In this document: piece after piece, positions 6,605 to 14,895 of the stretch
How positions within the stretch are numbered: position 1 is the first letter of the stretch
Layout: every line of letters starts with the position of its first letter
Assembly: GCF_900111905.1 (NCBI RefSeq)
Contig: NZ_FOKM01000012.1
Coordinates: forward strand, 167,786-231,785
Length of the DNA: 64,000 nt
Direction of reading: 5' to 3'
From: Rhizobium sp. NFR07
GTDB taxonomy: Bacteria > Pseudomonadota > Alphaproteobacteria > Rhizobiales > Rhizobiaceae
Program-made: the position numbers and the translations under genes
The notes under the pieces: model-generated
Told to the model about the DNA's origin: nothing
Seen by the model: only the letters and a program-made list of their open reading frames with translations
Databases searched by the model: none

Positions 6605-9150
6605 GCCGCCGCATGATTCCGACCGCAACTTACCGCATCCAGTTTCGCAACGGCATGACCTTCGACCGCGCCGCCGGTCTCGTGCCCTATCTGAAACGCC
6701 TGGGGATCAGCCATCTCTATGCCTCGCCGGTCTTTACCGCGACGTCAGGCTCGACCCACGGCTATGACGTCACCGACGCCAACGAGATCGACCCCGAGAT
6801 CGGCGGGCGCGAAGGCTTCAACCGCATGGTCTACGCCCTGAAGGCGGAAGGCCTCGGCCTCATCCTCGACATCGTGCCGAACCACATGGCCGCCTCGCTG
6901 GAAAACCCGTGGTGGCGGGATGTCGTGGAGCATGGCGAAAAGAGCCCCTATGCCCGCCATTTCGACATCGACTGGTCGCGCCGCATGACGCTGCCCTTCC
7001 TCGGCGATACGTTCGAGAAGGTGCTCGACGCCGGTGAGATTTCGGTAAAGCGAGATCCGCAAACGGACAAACCGGTTCTTGCCTATTACGAGACTTTTTA
7101 CCCGCTGAACCCGGATACCTACACCGGGCGCGAAGAGCAGGTTCTTGCGCTGACCGACAAGGCGGCCATCGCCGAGCTTCACCAGCAGCAGTCCTATCGG
7201 CTGATGTCCTGGCGGGACGCGCCGCGTGATCTTTCCTACCGGCGTTTCTTCGAGATCACCGGGCTTGCCGGTGTCCGCGTCGAGGACGACAACGTCTTCG
7301 ATGACACCCATCGTCTGATCCTCGAACTCGTCAACTCCGGCGCCGTCGACGGCCTGCGTGTCGACCATGTCGATGGGCTTGCCGATCCTAAGGCCTATCT
7401 AGAGCGGCTGCGTCACGAGGCCGGTCCGGACTGTTACATCACCGTCGAGAAGATCCTTGGCGAGGGCGAGGACATCGCGCCCGACTGGCCGATCTCCGGC
7501 ACCACCGGCTATGAATTCATAGCCAGCCTCAGCGATGCGCTGGTTGACGGAGCAAAGCTGAAGGACCTGCAGGCCGCCTATACGGCCGCGACCGGTGCCG
7601 CGCCGGACATGGAAAAGGAACTGCGCTCGGCCAAATTGCTGATGGCGGACAATAACTTCGCGGGAGAAGTTTCTACGCTCGTAAAACTCGCTGAATCGAT
7701 CTGTGAAGAGCTGCCCAACGCCGCCGCCCTGTCCACCGATACGATCCGGGCGGGCCTGCGCGAACTGCTCGTCGCCTTTCCGGTCTACCGCACCTATGGC
7801 ACCCGCGAGGGCATGCCGCCGGAAGGCCGGCAGATGCTGGAGAAGGTGATCGCCCATGTGAGGCGGGCCCAACCCGTGGCCGATCTTTCCGCCCTGCCCG
7901 TTCTCGCCACCATCCTCAACGGCGATGTCCCAGACGCCATGTCCGGCCGCGCCGCGACTTTCCGTACCCGCTTCCAGCAGCTGACCGGTCCGCTGATGGC
8001 GAAATCGGTCGAGGACACGCTGTTCTTCCGCCACCATATGCTGCTCGCCCTGAACGAGGTCGGCGCCGAGCCTCTGCCGCGTGACTTCTCGCTTGATCGC
8101 TTCCACCAGCAGATGAAGGACCGGCAGCGGCTTCAGCCGGAAGCCCTGTCCGGCACATCGACCCACGATACCAAGCGCGGCGAGGATGCCCGCGCCCGGC
8201 TCTATGCCTTGAGCGAGGCACCGCAGGTCTGGGCCGACGCGGTGGCGCGCTGGCGCCGGATGAACGCCTCCGCCGTCACACGACTGAATGATGGCCCTGC
8301 TCCCGAACCCTCCGTCGAATGGATGCTCTACCAGGCGCTTGCCGGCGTCTGGTCATCGGAGCTCATGTCAGACGACAGCGATGGGCTGCAGAAACTTGAG
8401 GAACGCTTCCAGGCCTATGTCGAGAAAGCGCTGCGCGAGGCAAAGCTCAGGACCAACTGGAGTGACGGAAACGCGGCCTACGAGACTGCTGTGCGTGACT
8501 ATGTCGGGCAGATGCTGTCGCCGGACAACCAGGACTTCCTCGGCGATTTCGTTGCCACCATCCGCCCCGTCCTGCGCGCCGGCCACGTCAATAGCCTGAG
8601 CCAGACGCTGATCAAGCTCATGGCACCGGGCGTTCCCGATATCTATCAGGGAAGTGAAGCCAAGGACCTGTCTCTCGTCGATCCGGACAACCGCCGGGAG
8701 CCGGACTTCAAGATGCTGCAACGACAGCTTTCGGAGAATGAGGCCCTTTCGTCTTCCGAAGAGGGTGAATGGCAGAATGGCTGGTTGAAGCAGAACGTGA
8801 CGGCACGCCTGCTGCACCTGCGCACACGGCTCCCCGATCTCTTCCGCACCGGCGAATACCTGCCTCTCGAGGTCTCCGGCAAGCGCCAGGACAACATCAT
8901 CGCCTTTGCGCGGCATGACCAGCAGCATGCCGTTCTCGTCATCGCGCCGCGGCGGGTGCTCGAAGCGCTGCACGATACGTCACGCACCCGTCCCAGTGAA
9001 TGGACGGAAACCCAGATCGCCCTGCCGCAGCCTTTGTCCGGAAGGCGTTACCGGGATCTTTTCTCAGGTAAAAGCTTCGATCTGCGTGACCATACCGCCG
9101 TCAACTGGCTGTTTGCCGACCATCCCTTCTCGGTTCTGGTCGCGGAATAG
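6601..9150 (+). CDS. treY: Malto-oligosyltrehalose synthase
   Basis: This 849-aa GH13 isomerase converts the reducing-end alpha-1,4 bond of maltodextrins to the alpha,alpha-1,1 bond of trehalose. Diagnostic pieces are PTATYRIQFRNGMTF at the N-terminus, HGYDVTD, DIVPNHM, VDGLRVDHVDGL with the catalytic Asp, and the C-terminal APGVPDIYQGSE typical of TreY. The length is at the upper end of the family, with no break. It is coupled to treZ by a 4-bp overlap. It ends 29 bp before a terminator hairpin shared with convergent small peptide genes. Trehalose made this way serves as an osmo- and desiccation protectant in rhizobia. Confidence 0.93.
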   Translation: MSRRMIPTATYRIQFRNGMTFDRAAGLVPYLKRLGISHLYASPVFTATSGSTHGYDVTDANEIDPEIGGREGFNRMVYALKAEGLGLILDIVPNHMAASLENPWWRDVVEHGEKSPYARHFDIDWSRRMTLPFLGDTFEKVLDAGEISVKRDPQTDKPVLAYYETFYPLNPDTYTGREEQVLALTDKAAIAELHQQQSYRLMSWRDAPRDLSYRRFFEITGLAGVRVEDDNVFDDTHRLILELVNSGAVDGLRVDHVDGLADPKAYLERLRHEAGPDCYITVEKILGEGEDIAPDWPISGTTGYEFIASLSDALVDGAKLKDLQAAYTAATGAAPDMEKELRSAKLLMADNNFAGEVSTLVKLAESICEELPNAAALSTDTIRAGLRELLVAFPVYRTYGTREGMPPEGRQMLEKVIAHVRRAQPVADLSALPVLATILNGDVPDAMSGRAATFRTRFQQLTGPLMAKSVEDTLFFRHHMLLALNEVGAEPLPRDFSLDRFHQQMKDRQRLQPEALSGTSTHDTKRGEDARARLYALSEAPQVWADAVARWRRMNASAVTRLNDGPAPEPSVEWMLYQALAGVWSSELMSDDSDGLQKLEERFQAYVEKALREAKLRTNWSDGNAAYETAVRDYVGQMLSPDNQDFLGDFVATIRPVLRAGHVNSLSQTLIKLMAPGVPDIYQGSEAKDLSLVDPDNRREPDFKMLQRQLSENEALSSSEEGEWQNGWLKQNVTARLLHLRTRLPDLFRTGEYLPLEVSGKRQDNIIAFARHDQQHAVLVIAPRRVLEALHDTSRTRPSEWTETQIALPQPLSGRRYRDLFSGKSFDLRDHTAVNWLFADHPFSVLVAE

Positions 9151-9178
9151 CTCGGATCAGAAATCTTCGGGCAAAAGA

Positions 9179-9208
9179 AAACCGCCGGGCCTTAAGGCCT
9201 GGCGGTTT
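9179..9208 (-). terminator. Rho-independent terminator between treY and the tandem peptides
   Basis: AAACCGCCgGGCC (9179-9190) pairs with GGCCtGGCGGTTT (9195-9208) around TTAA. On the minus strand the hairpin is followed by a T-rich tract (TTTTCTTTTG), so it ends the transcript of the two small peptide genes. On the plus strand only three T follow, so it may be a weaker stop for treY. Confidence 0.7.
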
Positions 9209-9236
9209 GCGTATGTGGCGCATCTTATCGTTTGGA

Positions 9237-9311
9237 TCAGCGCAGGCCGAAAAACGACAGAATGGCGAGGACGATGACAACGGCTCCGACGAGCCAGACG
9301 ATGCTGTTCAT
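9237..9311 (-). CDS. 24-aa hydrophobic membrane peptide, copy 1
   Basis: The peptide begins MNSIVWLVGAVVIVLA and ends FFGLR: 24 residues forming one predicted membrane helix, with one basic residue at the C-terminus. AGGAG lies 8 nt before the ATG. A second peptide of identical length and near-identical sequence is encoded 41 bp upstream in the same orientation, with its own ribosome binding site. Silent differences dominate between the copies (for example GTC TGG CTC GTC against ATT TGG TTG GTT), so the protein and not just the DNA is conserved. That makes a real gene likely. Function unknown; small single-helix peptides often modulate membrane enzymes or act at envelope stress. Confidence 0.75.
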   Translation of the reverse strand: MNSIVWLVGAVVIVLAILSFFGLR

Positions 9312-9352
9312 TTTAGCTCTCCTGAAAATTTAAGTATTGAGCGGGCTGGGGC

Positions 9353-9427
9353 TCAGGCAAATCCGACAAGGTTGAGAACCGCGATAACGATCACGACCGC
9401 TCCAACCAACCAAATGATGCTGTTCAT
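9353..9427 (-). CDS. 24-aa hydrophobic membrane peptide, copy 2
   Basis: This peptide starts MNSIIWLVGAVVIVIA and ends NLVGFA, again 24 residues with one membrane helix. AAGGAG precedes the ATG by 8 nt. It shares residues 1-14 with copy 1 apart from V5 to I5, diverges in the last third, and has no basic tail. Both genes are read toward the same terminator at 9179-9208, so they probably form one transcript. They face the end of treY. No known family is recognised, and no toxin-antitoxin antisense RNA is evident by eye. Confidence 0.75.
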   Translation of the reverse strand: MNSIIWLVGAVVIVIAVLNLVGFA

Positions 9428-9626
9428 TTTAGTGCTCCTTTTGATGTCGAAAAATTGAACGGCTGCAAGTGTAAAAGGTTCCAATCGATCACGTTTCGGA
9501 CCTCAAGTTTTTCGCAGCGCAACCAACTCGAAAGAGCCGGGATTCCGGGCCTTTTCACCCAACGAACAATGACCGCCGCACAGACCTTTGCCCCGCGTCG
9601 ACCGACGATTTCTGTAGACCAGCTTT

Positions 9627-9887
9627 TTACGAAAAAGGTTCAGGCGCCCGGCGTCGAAAGACCGTCGCCACGCCGTAACTGTTTAAGCTGGCCAACGATG
9701 CGCAGCGAGCTCGAAGCGCGGGCAGCGGAAGAGTCGGAACTGCTGGCCAGAATGCGCAGCTATCTTCCGCCTCGTCGATGGAAATCGTTCCGCGCGCGGC
9801 GAGCCCATCGATAAGCAGCATCATGGCGCCTTCCAGCGCCAGGGAGCGTCGCCGCGCTTCATTATCCATTTCATTCAGGTCAGGCAT
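9627..9887 (-). CDS. Small hypothetical protein, possibly frameshifted
   Basis: This reading frame codes 86 aa and starts MPDLNEMDNEARRRSLALEG after a GAGGAATTGGA ribosome binding site. The first about 42 residues (through SIDEAED) look like a normal acidic helical protein. The second half is Ala/Pro/Leu/Arg rich and less protein-like. In another frame the DNA after EAED reads KIAAHSGQQFRLFRCPRFEL and stops at about 9683. Either frame could be right; I cannot decide whether there is a frameshift. No function recognised. Confidence 0.4.
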   Translation of the reverse strand: MPDLNEMDNEARRRSLALEGAMMLLIDGLAARGTISIDEAEDSCAFWPAVPTLPLPALRARCASLASLNSYGVATVFRRRAPEPFS

Positions 9888-9993
9888 TCCAATTCCTCGC
9901 TTTAGCTTGGAATGGTTTGCACCTTAAAATGTTCCTGAATGGAAAGTGCTATCGGCAAACGAATCGCTGCGAGGAGGATCGCCTGGAGATCGG

Positions 9994-10377
9994 CTAGGTC
10001 CCCCGGTCCAGCCTGCCCTGCTCGGCCTTGTAGAAGTACTGGCTCGCCACCAACCACCCCTTGAGCGGCCGCAGGGGAAGGATGCAGGTTAAAAGCAGGA
10101 AAGGCAGCGAGATCAGAAGATGGATCCAGAACGGCGGCTGGAATGCCACCTCGATCCAGACCGCCAGCGCCACGCTGGGCACGCAGGCAAAGCACAGCAC
10201 GAAGAAGGCAGGCCCGTCAGCGGGATCCGCGAAACCGTAATCCAGGCCGCAGACCTCGCAATTGGGCCGCAGCTGCAGGAAGCCGCTGAACAGATGTCCC
10301 TGGCCGCAGCGGGGGCAGTGACCGCGTATCCCCGTGCTGTAAGGCGAAAGCGGCGGCCATTGTGTATCCTGCGCCAT
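9994..10377 (-). CDS. DUF983 family membrane protein
   Basis: This 127-aa protein matches DUF983: an N-terminal zinc-ribbon-like pair CPRCGQGHLF and CEVCGLDYG, then DPADGPAFFVLCF and two hydrophobic helices (about residues 65-85 and 88-110) and a C-terminal LKGWLVASQYFYKA. The family is usually encoded near cytochrome oxidase or Nudix genes, but no such partner is here. The ATG at 10377 is used; the longer frame would begin with TTG. Located in the inner membrane; role unknown. Confidence 0.82.
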   Translation of the reverse strand: MAQDTQWPPLSPYSTGIRGHCPRCGQGHLFSGFLQLRPNCEVCGLDYGFADPADGPAFFVLCFACVPSVALAVWIEVAFQPPFWIHLLISLPFLLLTCILPLRPLKGWLVASQYFYKAEQGRLDRGT

Positions 10378-10505
10378 GGGATTCAACCTTTCCGAGAATG
10401 AGATCTTTCAAATCTCGTACTCCCGATACTTGGCTTCCATCAAGGCTTTCCGGGCCGGCGCGTCAATCTGCCCCGGTCTGGCGCGCAAGCGATCCCGCGT
10501 GCAAC

Positions 10506-10781
10506 TCAGTCCCAGATCGGCTCGGGGATCTTGTGGCGCTCGACGAGCTTCAGGCTCCGGTCAGGCTGGATTATGTAGGTTTCGCTGACGCGCTCGCCCC
10601 ACTGGTTGCGGAACTCGTGCGGCACGGTGCTGCCGATCGGCGCCTTCATCAGGCGGCTGCGCGGCTGGCCGCCATAGGTGATGCTGCCGGGGATAGGCTC
10701 CAGGCCGGCGCTGTTGACCGAATAGGTCGTGCACCCGGCAAGGGCAAGTGCGGCGGCAGCGAGAACAATGGTCGATTTCAT
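10506..10781 (-). CDS. Small lipoprotein
   Basis: This 91-aa protein has a lipoprotein signal, MKSTIVLAAAALALAGC, with lipobox LAGC and Cys17 as the lipidation site. The mature part includes SITYGGQPRSRLMKAPIGS and TYIIQPDRSLKLVERHKIPEPIW. GGAGG lies 8 nt before the ATG at 10781. It is expected to be anchored in the envelope. I do not recognise a family and see no operon partner. Confidence 0.72.
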   Translation of the reverse strand: MKSTIVLAAAALALAGCTTYSVNSAGLEPIPGSITYGGQPRSRLMKAPIGSTVPHEFRNQWGERVSETYIIQPDRSLKLVERHKIPEPIWD

Positions 10782-10933
10782 GTTCGTGTCCTCCAATCGG
10801 ACGTTGGCACCGGCGCGATGGATCTGCCGGATAACCTCCAGACGGAAATAGGGCCATGCGGATAATTCCGCTACCCTTCCGGCAAAGATCCGTTACACCT
10901 GTGACCTCAGACAGTTGAGCCTAGGAAATACCC

Positions 10934-12301
10934 GTGAGCAGACCCGTTGCCGGCATGTCGATTGCCGAAATGTCGATGTTGATCCATTCGGGCATCATGA
11001 GCCCGGTCGAAATTGCAGAATCCGTCTTCGACGCCATCGCCCGCCATCCCGACAAGGCGATCTTTACCGCCCTGACGAAGGACCGGGCACTCACCGAGGC
11101 AAAGGCCGCCGCAAAACGCGTTGCGGAAAACCGCTCCCTTGGCTGGCTGGATGGTGTACCGGTCGCCTGGAAGGACCTGTATGACATCGAGGACATGCCG
11201 ACACCGGCCGGCTCCGACATTCTCAGAAACGCTACCCCGGCAAAGCGTGACGCGGGCGTGGTGGATCTTCTACGCCAGGCCGGCATGGTCGCGATCGGCC
11301 GCACCAACATGAGCGAATTCGCCTTTTCCGGCATCGGCATCAATCCCCATTACGGCACGCCGCACAATCCGCGCAGCACCGATGTGCCGCGCGTACCGGG
11401 CGGCTCCTCCTCCGGCTCCGCGGTGGCGGTGGCGGCAGGCCTCGTGCCTGTGGCGATCGGCACCGATACCGGCGGATCGGTGCGCATCCCGGCGGCGCTG
11501 AACGGCATCGTCGGCTACAAGGCAAGCAGCGGTCGCTACACGACGGACGGCGTCTTCCCGCTGGCCACCAGCCTCGACACGCTCGGCCCGCTCTGCCGCA
11601 GCGTGCAGGATGCGATATGGGTCGATGCCGCCATGCGCGGCGCCACGCGGCCCGACGTCATGCGCAGCCCCGCCCCCGAGGGCGCGATCGAAATCGTCGT
11701 CCCGGAAAACGCCGTCTTCGACGGCGCCGAGCCCGGCGTCGTGAAAGCCTTCGAAGCTGCCATCGCGCGTCTCGAAAAGACAGGCGCGAAGATCGTCCGC
11801 CTGCGCATCCCGGCCTTCGAGGCCATCACCGACCTGGTGAAGAGCCGCGGCGCGCTGGTGACGGCGGAAGCCTTCGCCCTGCACCGCGAGCGCCTGTCGG
11901 GCCCGCAGGCCGACGGCATCGACCCGCGCGTCGTCGCCCGCATCCGTCTTGGCGGCAATATCGCCATGGCCGACTATATCGAGATCCTCAACACCCGCCG
12001 CCGCCTCACGAAGGAGACCGAAGCCCTCCTCGCCGGCCGCCTCGTCGCCATGCCCACCGTCGCCCATGTGGCGCCCGCCATCGAACCGCTCCTCCAGGAC
12101 GACGACCTGTTCTTCGCCACGAACGGCAAGACCCTCCGCAACACCGGCTTCGGCAACTTCTTGGGCTGGTGCGGGGTGTCGATCCCTTGTGGTACCGGGG
12201 ATGCGGGGATGCCGGTTGGGTTGCTGCTGTCGGGTGCGGCGGGAGAGGATGATAAGGTGCTGGGGGCAGCACTGCGGTGGGAAGAGACTGTGCGGGGTTA
12301 A
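10934..12301 (+). CDS. Amidase (amidase signature family)
   Basis: This 455-aa protein belongs to the amidase signature family: the catalytic Lys is in GVPVAWKDLYDIEDMPT, and the Ser-cisSer-Lys block is GGSSSGSAVAVAAGLVPVAIGTDTGGSVR. It hydrolyses an amide or related bond; the physiological substrate is unknown. It is not GatA, because no gatB/gatC partners are near and the C-terminal part differs. The start is GTG at 10934, preceded by a weak AGGAAA. It probably forms a single-gene unit. Confidence 0.85.
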   Translation: MSRPVAGMSIAEMSMLIHSGIMSPVEIAESVFDAIARHPDKAIFTALTKDRALTEAKAAAKRVAENRSLGWLDGVPVAWKDLYDIEDMPTPAGSDILRNATPAKRDAGVVDLLRQAGMVAIGRTNMSEFAFSGIGINPHYGTPHNPRSTDVPRVPGGSSSGSAVAVAAGLVPVAIGTDTGGSVRIPAALNGIVGYKASSGRYTTDGVFPLATSLDTLGPLCRSVQDAIWVDAAMRGATRPDVMRSPAPEGAIEIVVPENAVFDGAEPGVVKAFEAAIARLEKTGAKIVRLRIPAFEAITDLVKSRGALVTAEAFALHRERLSGPQADGIDPRVVARIRLGGNIAMADYIEILNTRRRLTKETEALLAGRLVAMPTVAHVAPAIEPLLQDDDLFFATNGKTLRNTGFGNFLGWCGVSIPCGTGDAGMPVGLLLSGAAGEDDKVLGAALRWEETVRG

Positions 12302-12461
12302 TTTCCGGATGAGCAGCACAAAGGATATCGAGATACAGATGCCTGCCAAGCGATGTATCTCTTAACTTTTTTGAAAATAAAAAAGCATCCAGGACTCCCC
12401 ATCTCTCGACTCTTTGTTGAGGCCATGCAGTAATTTAAGGCCTATCTCTGGGAGAGGCCAC

Positions 12462-13067
12462 ATGTCCCGCTGCATGTTTATTGCGTTGCTGCTTGTCTGT
12501 TCAGTTACTCCTGCTGCAGCGCAGCAGGCTATTCCTTGGAAGTCCTCTGGCGATTGGGACATCCTCATGGATCAAACCATGGGGAACGCCTGTTACGTAA
12601 CTGCCGCGTACGAGGATGGGACAGTTATTCGACTGGGCTTCAATTTTTTGGAGAACGAGAGAACTATGTACCTTGCAATTGGCAATGCGAAATGGAAGTC
12701 CTTAGAAGATAGCAAAGACTACGAAATCAGCGTCACATTCGATAACCGAACGCCTTGGAAGGCGGCAGCTGTAGGCTCCGATTTCGCATCAGCAAAATGG
12801 CTTTTCATTAATGGGCTAAAGGGTAGTTTCGCTAACGAGTTTGCTCGCAAGCATAGCGTGAGGGTGCACTATAATGGCCGGGAGATTGTAAACCTTCGCC
12901 TGAAGGGGTCATCGAAAGCGATTGACGAGATGATTGCTTGCCAGACTACCGTAAATGAAGTGACGTCGGGCAAACCTCAACAGCCGACGACGCCCGCCCC
13001 ATCTCCGCAGGATCCGTTCAGTGCGGCGCCGAATACACGCAACGCTTCGGATCCCTTCGACATGTGA
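12462..13067 (+). CDS. Secreted hypothetical protein in an A/T-rich patch
   Basis: This 201-aa protein has a signal peptide (MSRCMFIALLLVCSVTPAAA-QQA). The mature domain (GDWDILMDQTMGNACYVTAAYEDGTVIRLGF...) is rich in aromatic and beta-prone residues, and the C-terminus is a Pro/Ala/Asn tail after residue about 170. GGGAGAG precedes the ATG at 12462. The DNA here is visibly richer in A/T than its neighbours and uses codons such as ATT, TTA and AGT more often, which suggests recent transfer. It lies on the 3' side of tRNA-Met, a common integration site. Function not recognised. Confidence 0.65.
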   Translation: MSRCMFIALLLVCSVTPAAAQQAIPWKSSGDWDILMDQTMGNACYVTAAYEDGTVIRLGFNFLENERTMYLAIGNAKWKSLEDSKDYEISVTFDNRTPWKAAAVGSDFASAKWLFINGLKGSFANEFARKHSVRVHYNGREIVNLRLKGSSKAIDEMIACQTTVNEVTSGKPQQPTTPAPSPQDPFSAAPNTRNASDPFDM

Positions 13068-13227
13068 CGATTAGGGCTTTCGCATTTAAAGCTCAACTAG
13101 TCTCGCCAAACTGTTCTGATCGTTCAGCGGAAGTTCGCTATACGGCTTAACAGAAACCTAGGGCCCTAGACGCCACCCGATTAGGCTCATCAAAGCGTTT
13201 CGTCGAACTCAGAAGCTATAAGAAAAA

Positions 13228-13304
13228 TGGTAGCGGGGGGCGGAATTGAACCGCCGACCTCAGGGTTATGAATCCTGCGCTCTCACCAACTGAGCTACCC
13301 AGCC
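13228..13304 (-). tRNA. tRNA-Met (CAT)
   Basis: A 77-nt tRNA on the minus strand with encoded CCA. The D-stem GCTC/GAGC, the anticodon loop TTCATAA with anticodon CAT, and the T-arm GGCGG-TTCAATT-CCGCC are all present. The acceptor stem has a G1-U72 wobble and a U4-C69 mismatch, and the anticodon stem ends in an A31-C39 mispair. It is probably the elongator Met tRNA; a lysidine-modified Ile2 tRNA also has CAT and cannot be fully excluded. tilS, the lysidine enzyme, is elsewhere in the window. Confidence 0.92.
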
Positions 13305-13461
13305 ACACCGGTTAGGACGACCGTTAAATCGTCCCGCCGTTTTGATGTGCGGCTTATAAGACCCGTGTCACCGAAGTGTCAAGCAGGCTTTCCGCAAAAA
13401 TCCGGGAAGACGAAAATCCTTGTGATTTCCGGCCTATCCCCACCGCAGCAAAGTCCGCCCT

Positions 13462-14658
13462 TCAGGCCGCAACCGGCTGGGCGAGCAATTCCTTCAGCGA
13501 GGCTTCCGCTTCCGCCGCCCGTTCCGAACGCTCGATAAAGCCGCCGCCGTAGACGCGTGCGTCCGGTCCCGGTGCGGAATAGAGCACGCAGGCCTGGCCG
13601 GGGGCTACGCCTGCTTCGCCGATCGCGAGATCGACATAGACGCCGAGTTCATCGACATTCAGCGTCGCCGGTGTCGGCGGGCGGGTGGAGCGCACCTTGG
13701 CGAAGCAGGGGAACCCTGCCTCTGCATCGGCCTCCAGCGACGAATCGCCGATCCAGTTCATGTCGCGCAGATAGACGCGGTGAGTATCGAGCGCTTCCTT
13801 CGGACCGACGATGACCCGGCGCGAGCGTGCATCGAGATAGACTACGTAGAGCGGCTCGCCGGTCGCGACGCCGAGGCCCTTCCGCTGGCCGATCGTGTAA
13901 TGCACGATGCCTTCGTGGCGGCCGAGCACGCGCCCGTCCATATGCACGATATTGCCGGCGAGAGCCGCGTTCGGCTTCACTTTGCTGATGATGTCGGCAT
14001 ACTTGCCGGCCGGCACGAAACAGATGTCCTGGCTATCGGCCTTTTTGGCGACGACAAGACCCATTTCTTCCGCCAGATCGCGCACCTGCGCCTTCGACAT
14101 GCCGCCGAGCGGGAAGCGCAAATAGTCGATCTGCTCCTGGGTCGTGGCGAACAGGAACCAGCTCTGGTCGCGGTCGCTGTCGATCGGGCGATAGAGCGCG
14201 CGACGGTTCGGATTGTCCGCGGTCGGGTTGGCGGCCGAGCGGATGTAGTGGCCGGTCGCCAGCGCATCAGCGCCGAGTTCCTTGGCGGTCGCGAGCAGAT
14301 CGGCGAACTTGACCGTCTGGTTGCAGGCCACGCAGGGAACCGGCGTCTCCCCCATCGCATAGGCTTCGGCAAACGGATTGATCACCGTCTCGCGAAAACG
14401 CTTTTCGTAATCGAGCACGTAATGCGGAATGCCGAGCGTTTCGGAAACCCTGCGCGCATCGTCGATATCCTGGCCGGCGCAGCAGGAGCCAGCACGGTGG
14501 ACGGCGGCGCCATGGTCGTAGAGCTGCAGCGTGATGCCCAGCACGTCATAGCCCTGGCGCTTCAGAAGCCCCGCCACGACGGAGGAATCCACGCCGCCCG
14601 ACATGGCGACGACAACGCGCGTGTCTTCCGGCCTCTTGTCAAAATCCAGCGTATTCAC
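13462..14658 (-). CDS. mnmA: tRNA 2-thiouridine(34) synthase
   Basis: This 398-aa enzyme thiolates U34 of tRNA-Lys, -Glu and -Gln using sulfur relayed from IscS. The PP-loop VAMSGGVDSS (residues 18-26) binds ATP. The catalytic Cys lies in TPVPCVACNQTVKF (C109 or C112), and the persulfide Cys is in DSQDICFVP. The C-terminal part has the expected YTIGQRKGLGV and EPLYV stretches. Length is normal. It appears to be a single gene beginning about 240 bp from the chemoreceptor gene. Confidence 0.95.
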   Translation of the reverse strand: MNTLDFDKRPEDTRVVVAMSGGVDSSVVAGLLKRQGYDVLGITLQLYDHGAAVHRAGSCCAGQDIDDARRVSETLGIPHYVLDYEKRFRETVINPFAEAYAMGETPVPCVACNQTVKFADLLATAKELGADALATGHYIRSAANPTADNPNRRALYRPIDSDRDQSWFLFATTQEQIDYLRFPLGGMSKAQVRDLAEEMGLVVAKKADSQDICFVPAGKYADIISKVKPNAALAGNIVHMDGRVLGRHEGIVHYTIGQRKGLGVATGEPLYVVYLDARSRRVIVGPKEALDTHRVYLRDMNWIGDSSLEADAEAGFPCFAKVRSTRPPTPATLNVDELGVYVDLAIGEAGVAPGQACVLYSAPGPDARVYGGGFIERSERAAEAEASLKELLAQPVAA

Positions 14659-14828
14659 GGGTTACTCTTTCGCTTTTCACCCGGCGCTATGCTTCAGGCA
14701 TGGCTCCGGCAAACGGAATGGCAGGCAGGCGGGATCGGCCGCCTGAGAGCTCGGTTATCGCCGGATATAGAAAGGAATGACGGCCAGCGCAAGATATCGC
14801 CGATGCAGGGATACGGCCAACTGAAGAC

Positions 14829-14862
14829 GCCGGCGGCGGCAGATCTCCCCGCCGCCGCCGGC
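14829..14862 (-). terminator. Strong GC-rich stem-loop downstream of the chemoreceptor gene
   Basis: GCCGGCGGCGGC (14829-14840) and GCCGCCGCCGGC (14851-14862) form a perfect 12-bp stem with a 10-nt loop. It lies about 35 bp after the stop of the minus-strand chemoreceptor gene. No T-run follows, so it may be a transcript-stabilising or Rho-assisted end and not a classical intrinsic terminator. Confidence 0.5.
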
Positions 14863-14895
14863 ATTGTCCCGATTTACCGTAGAGGCAGACGCCCG

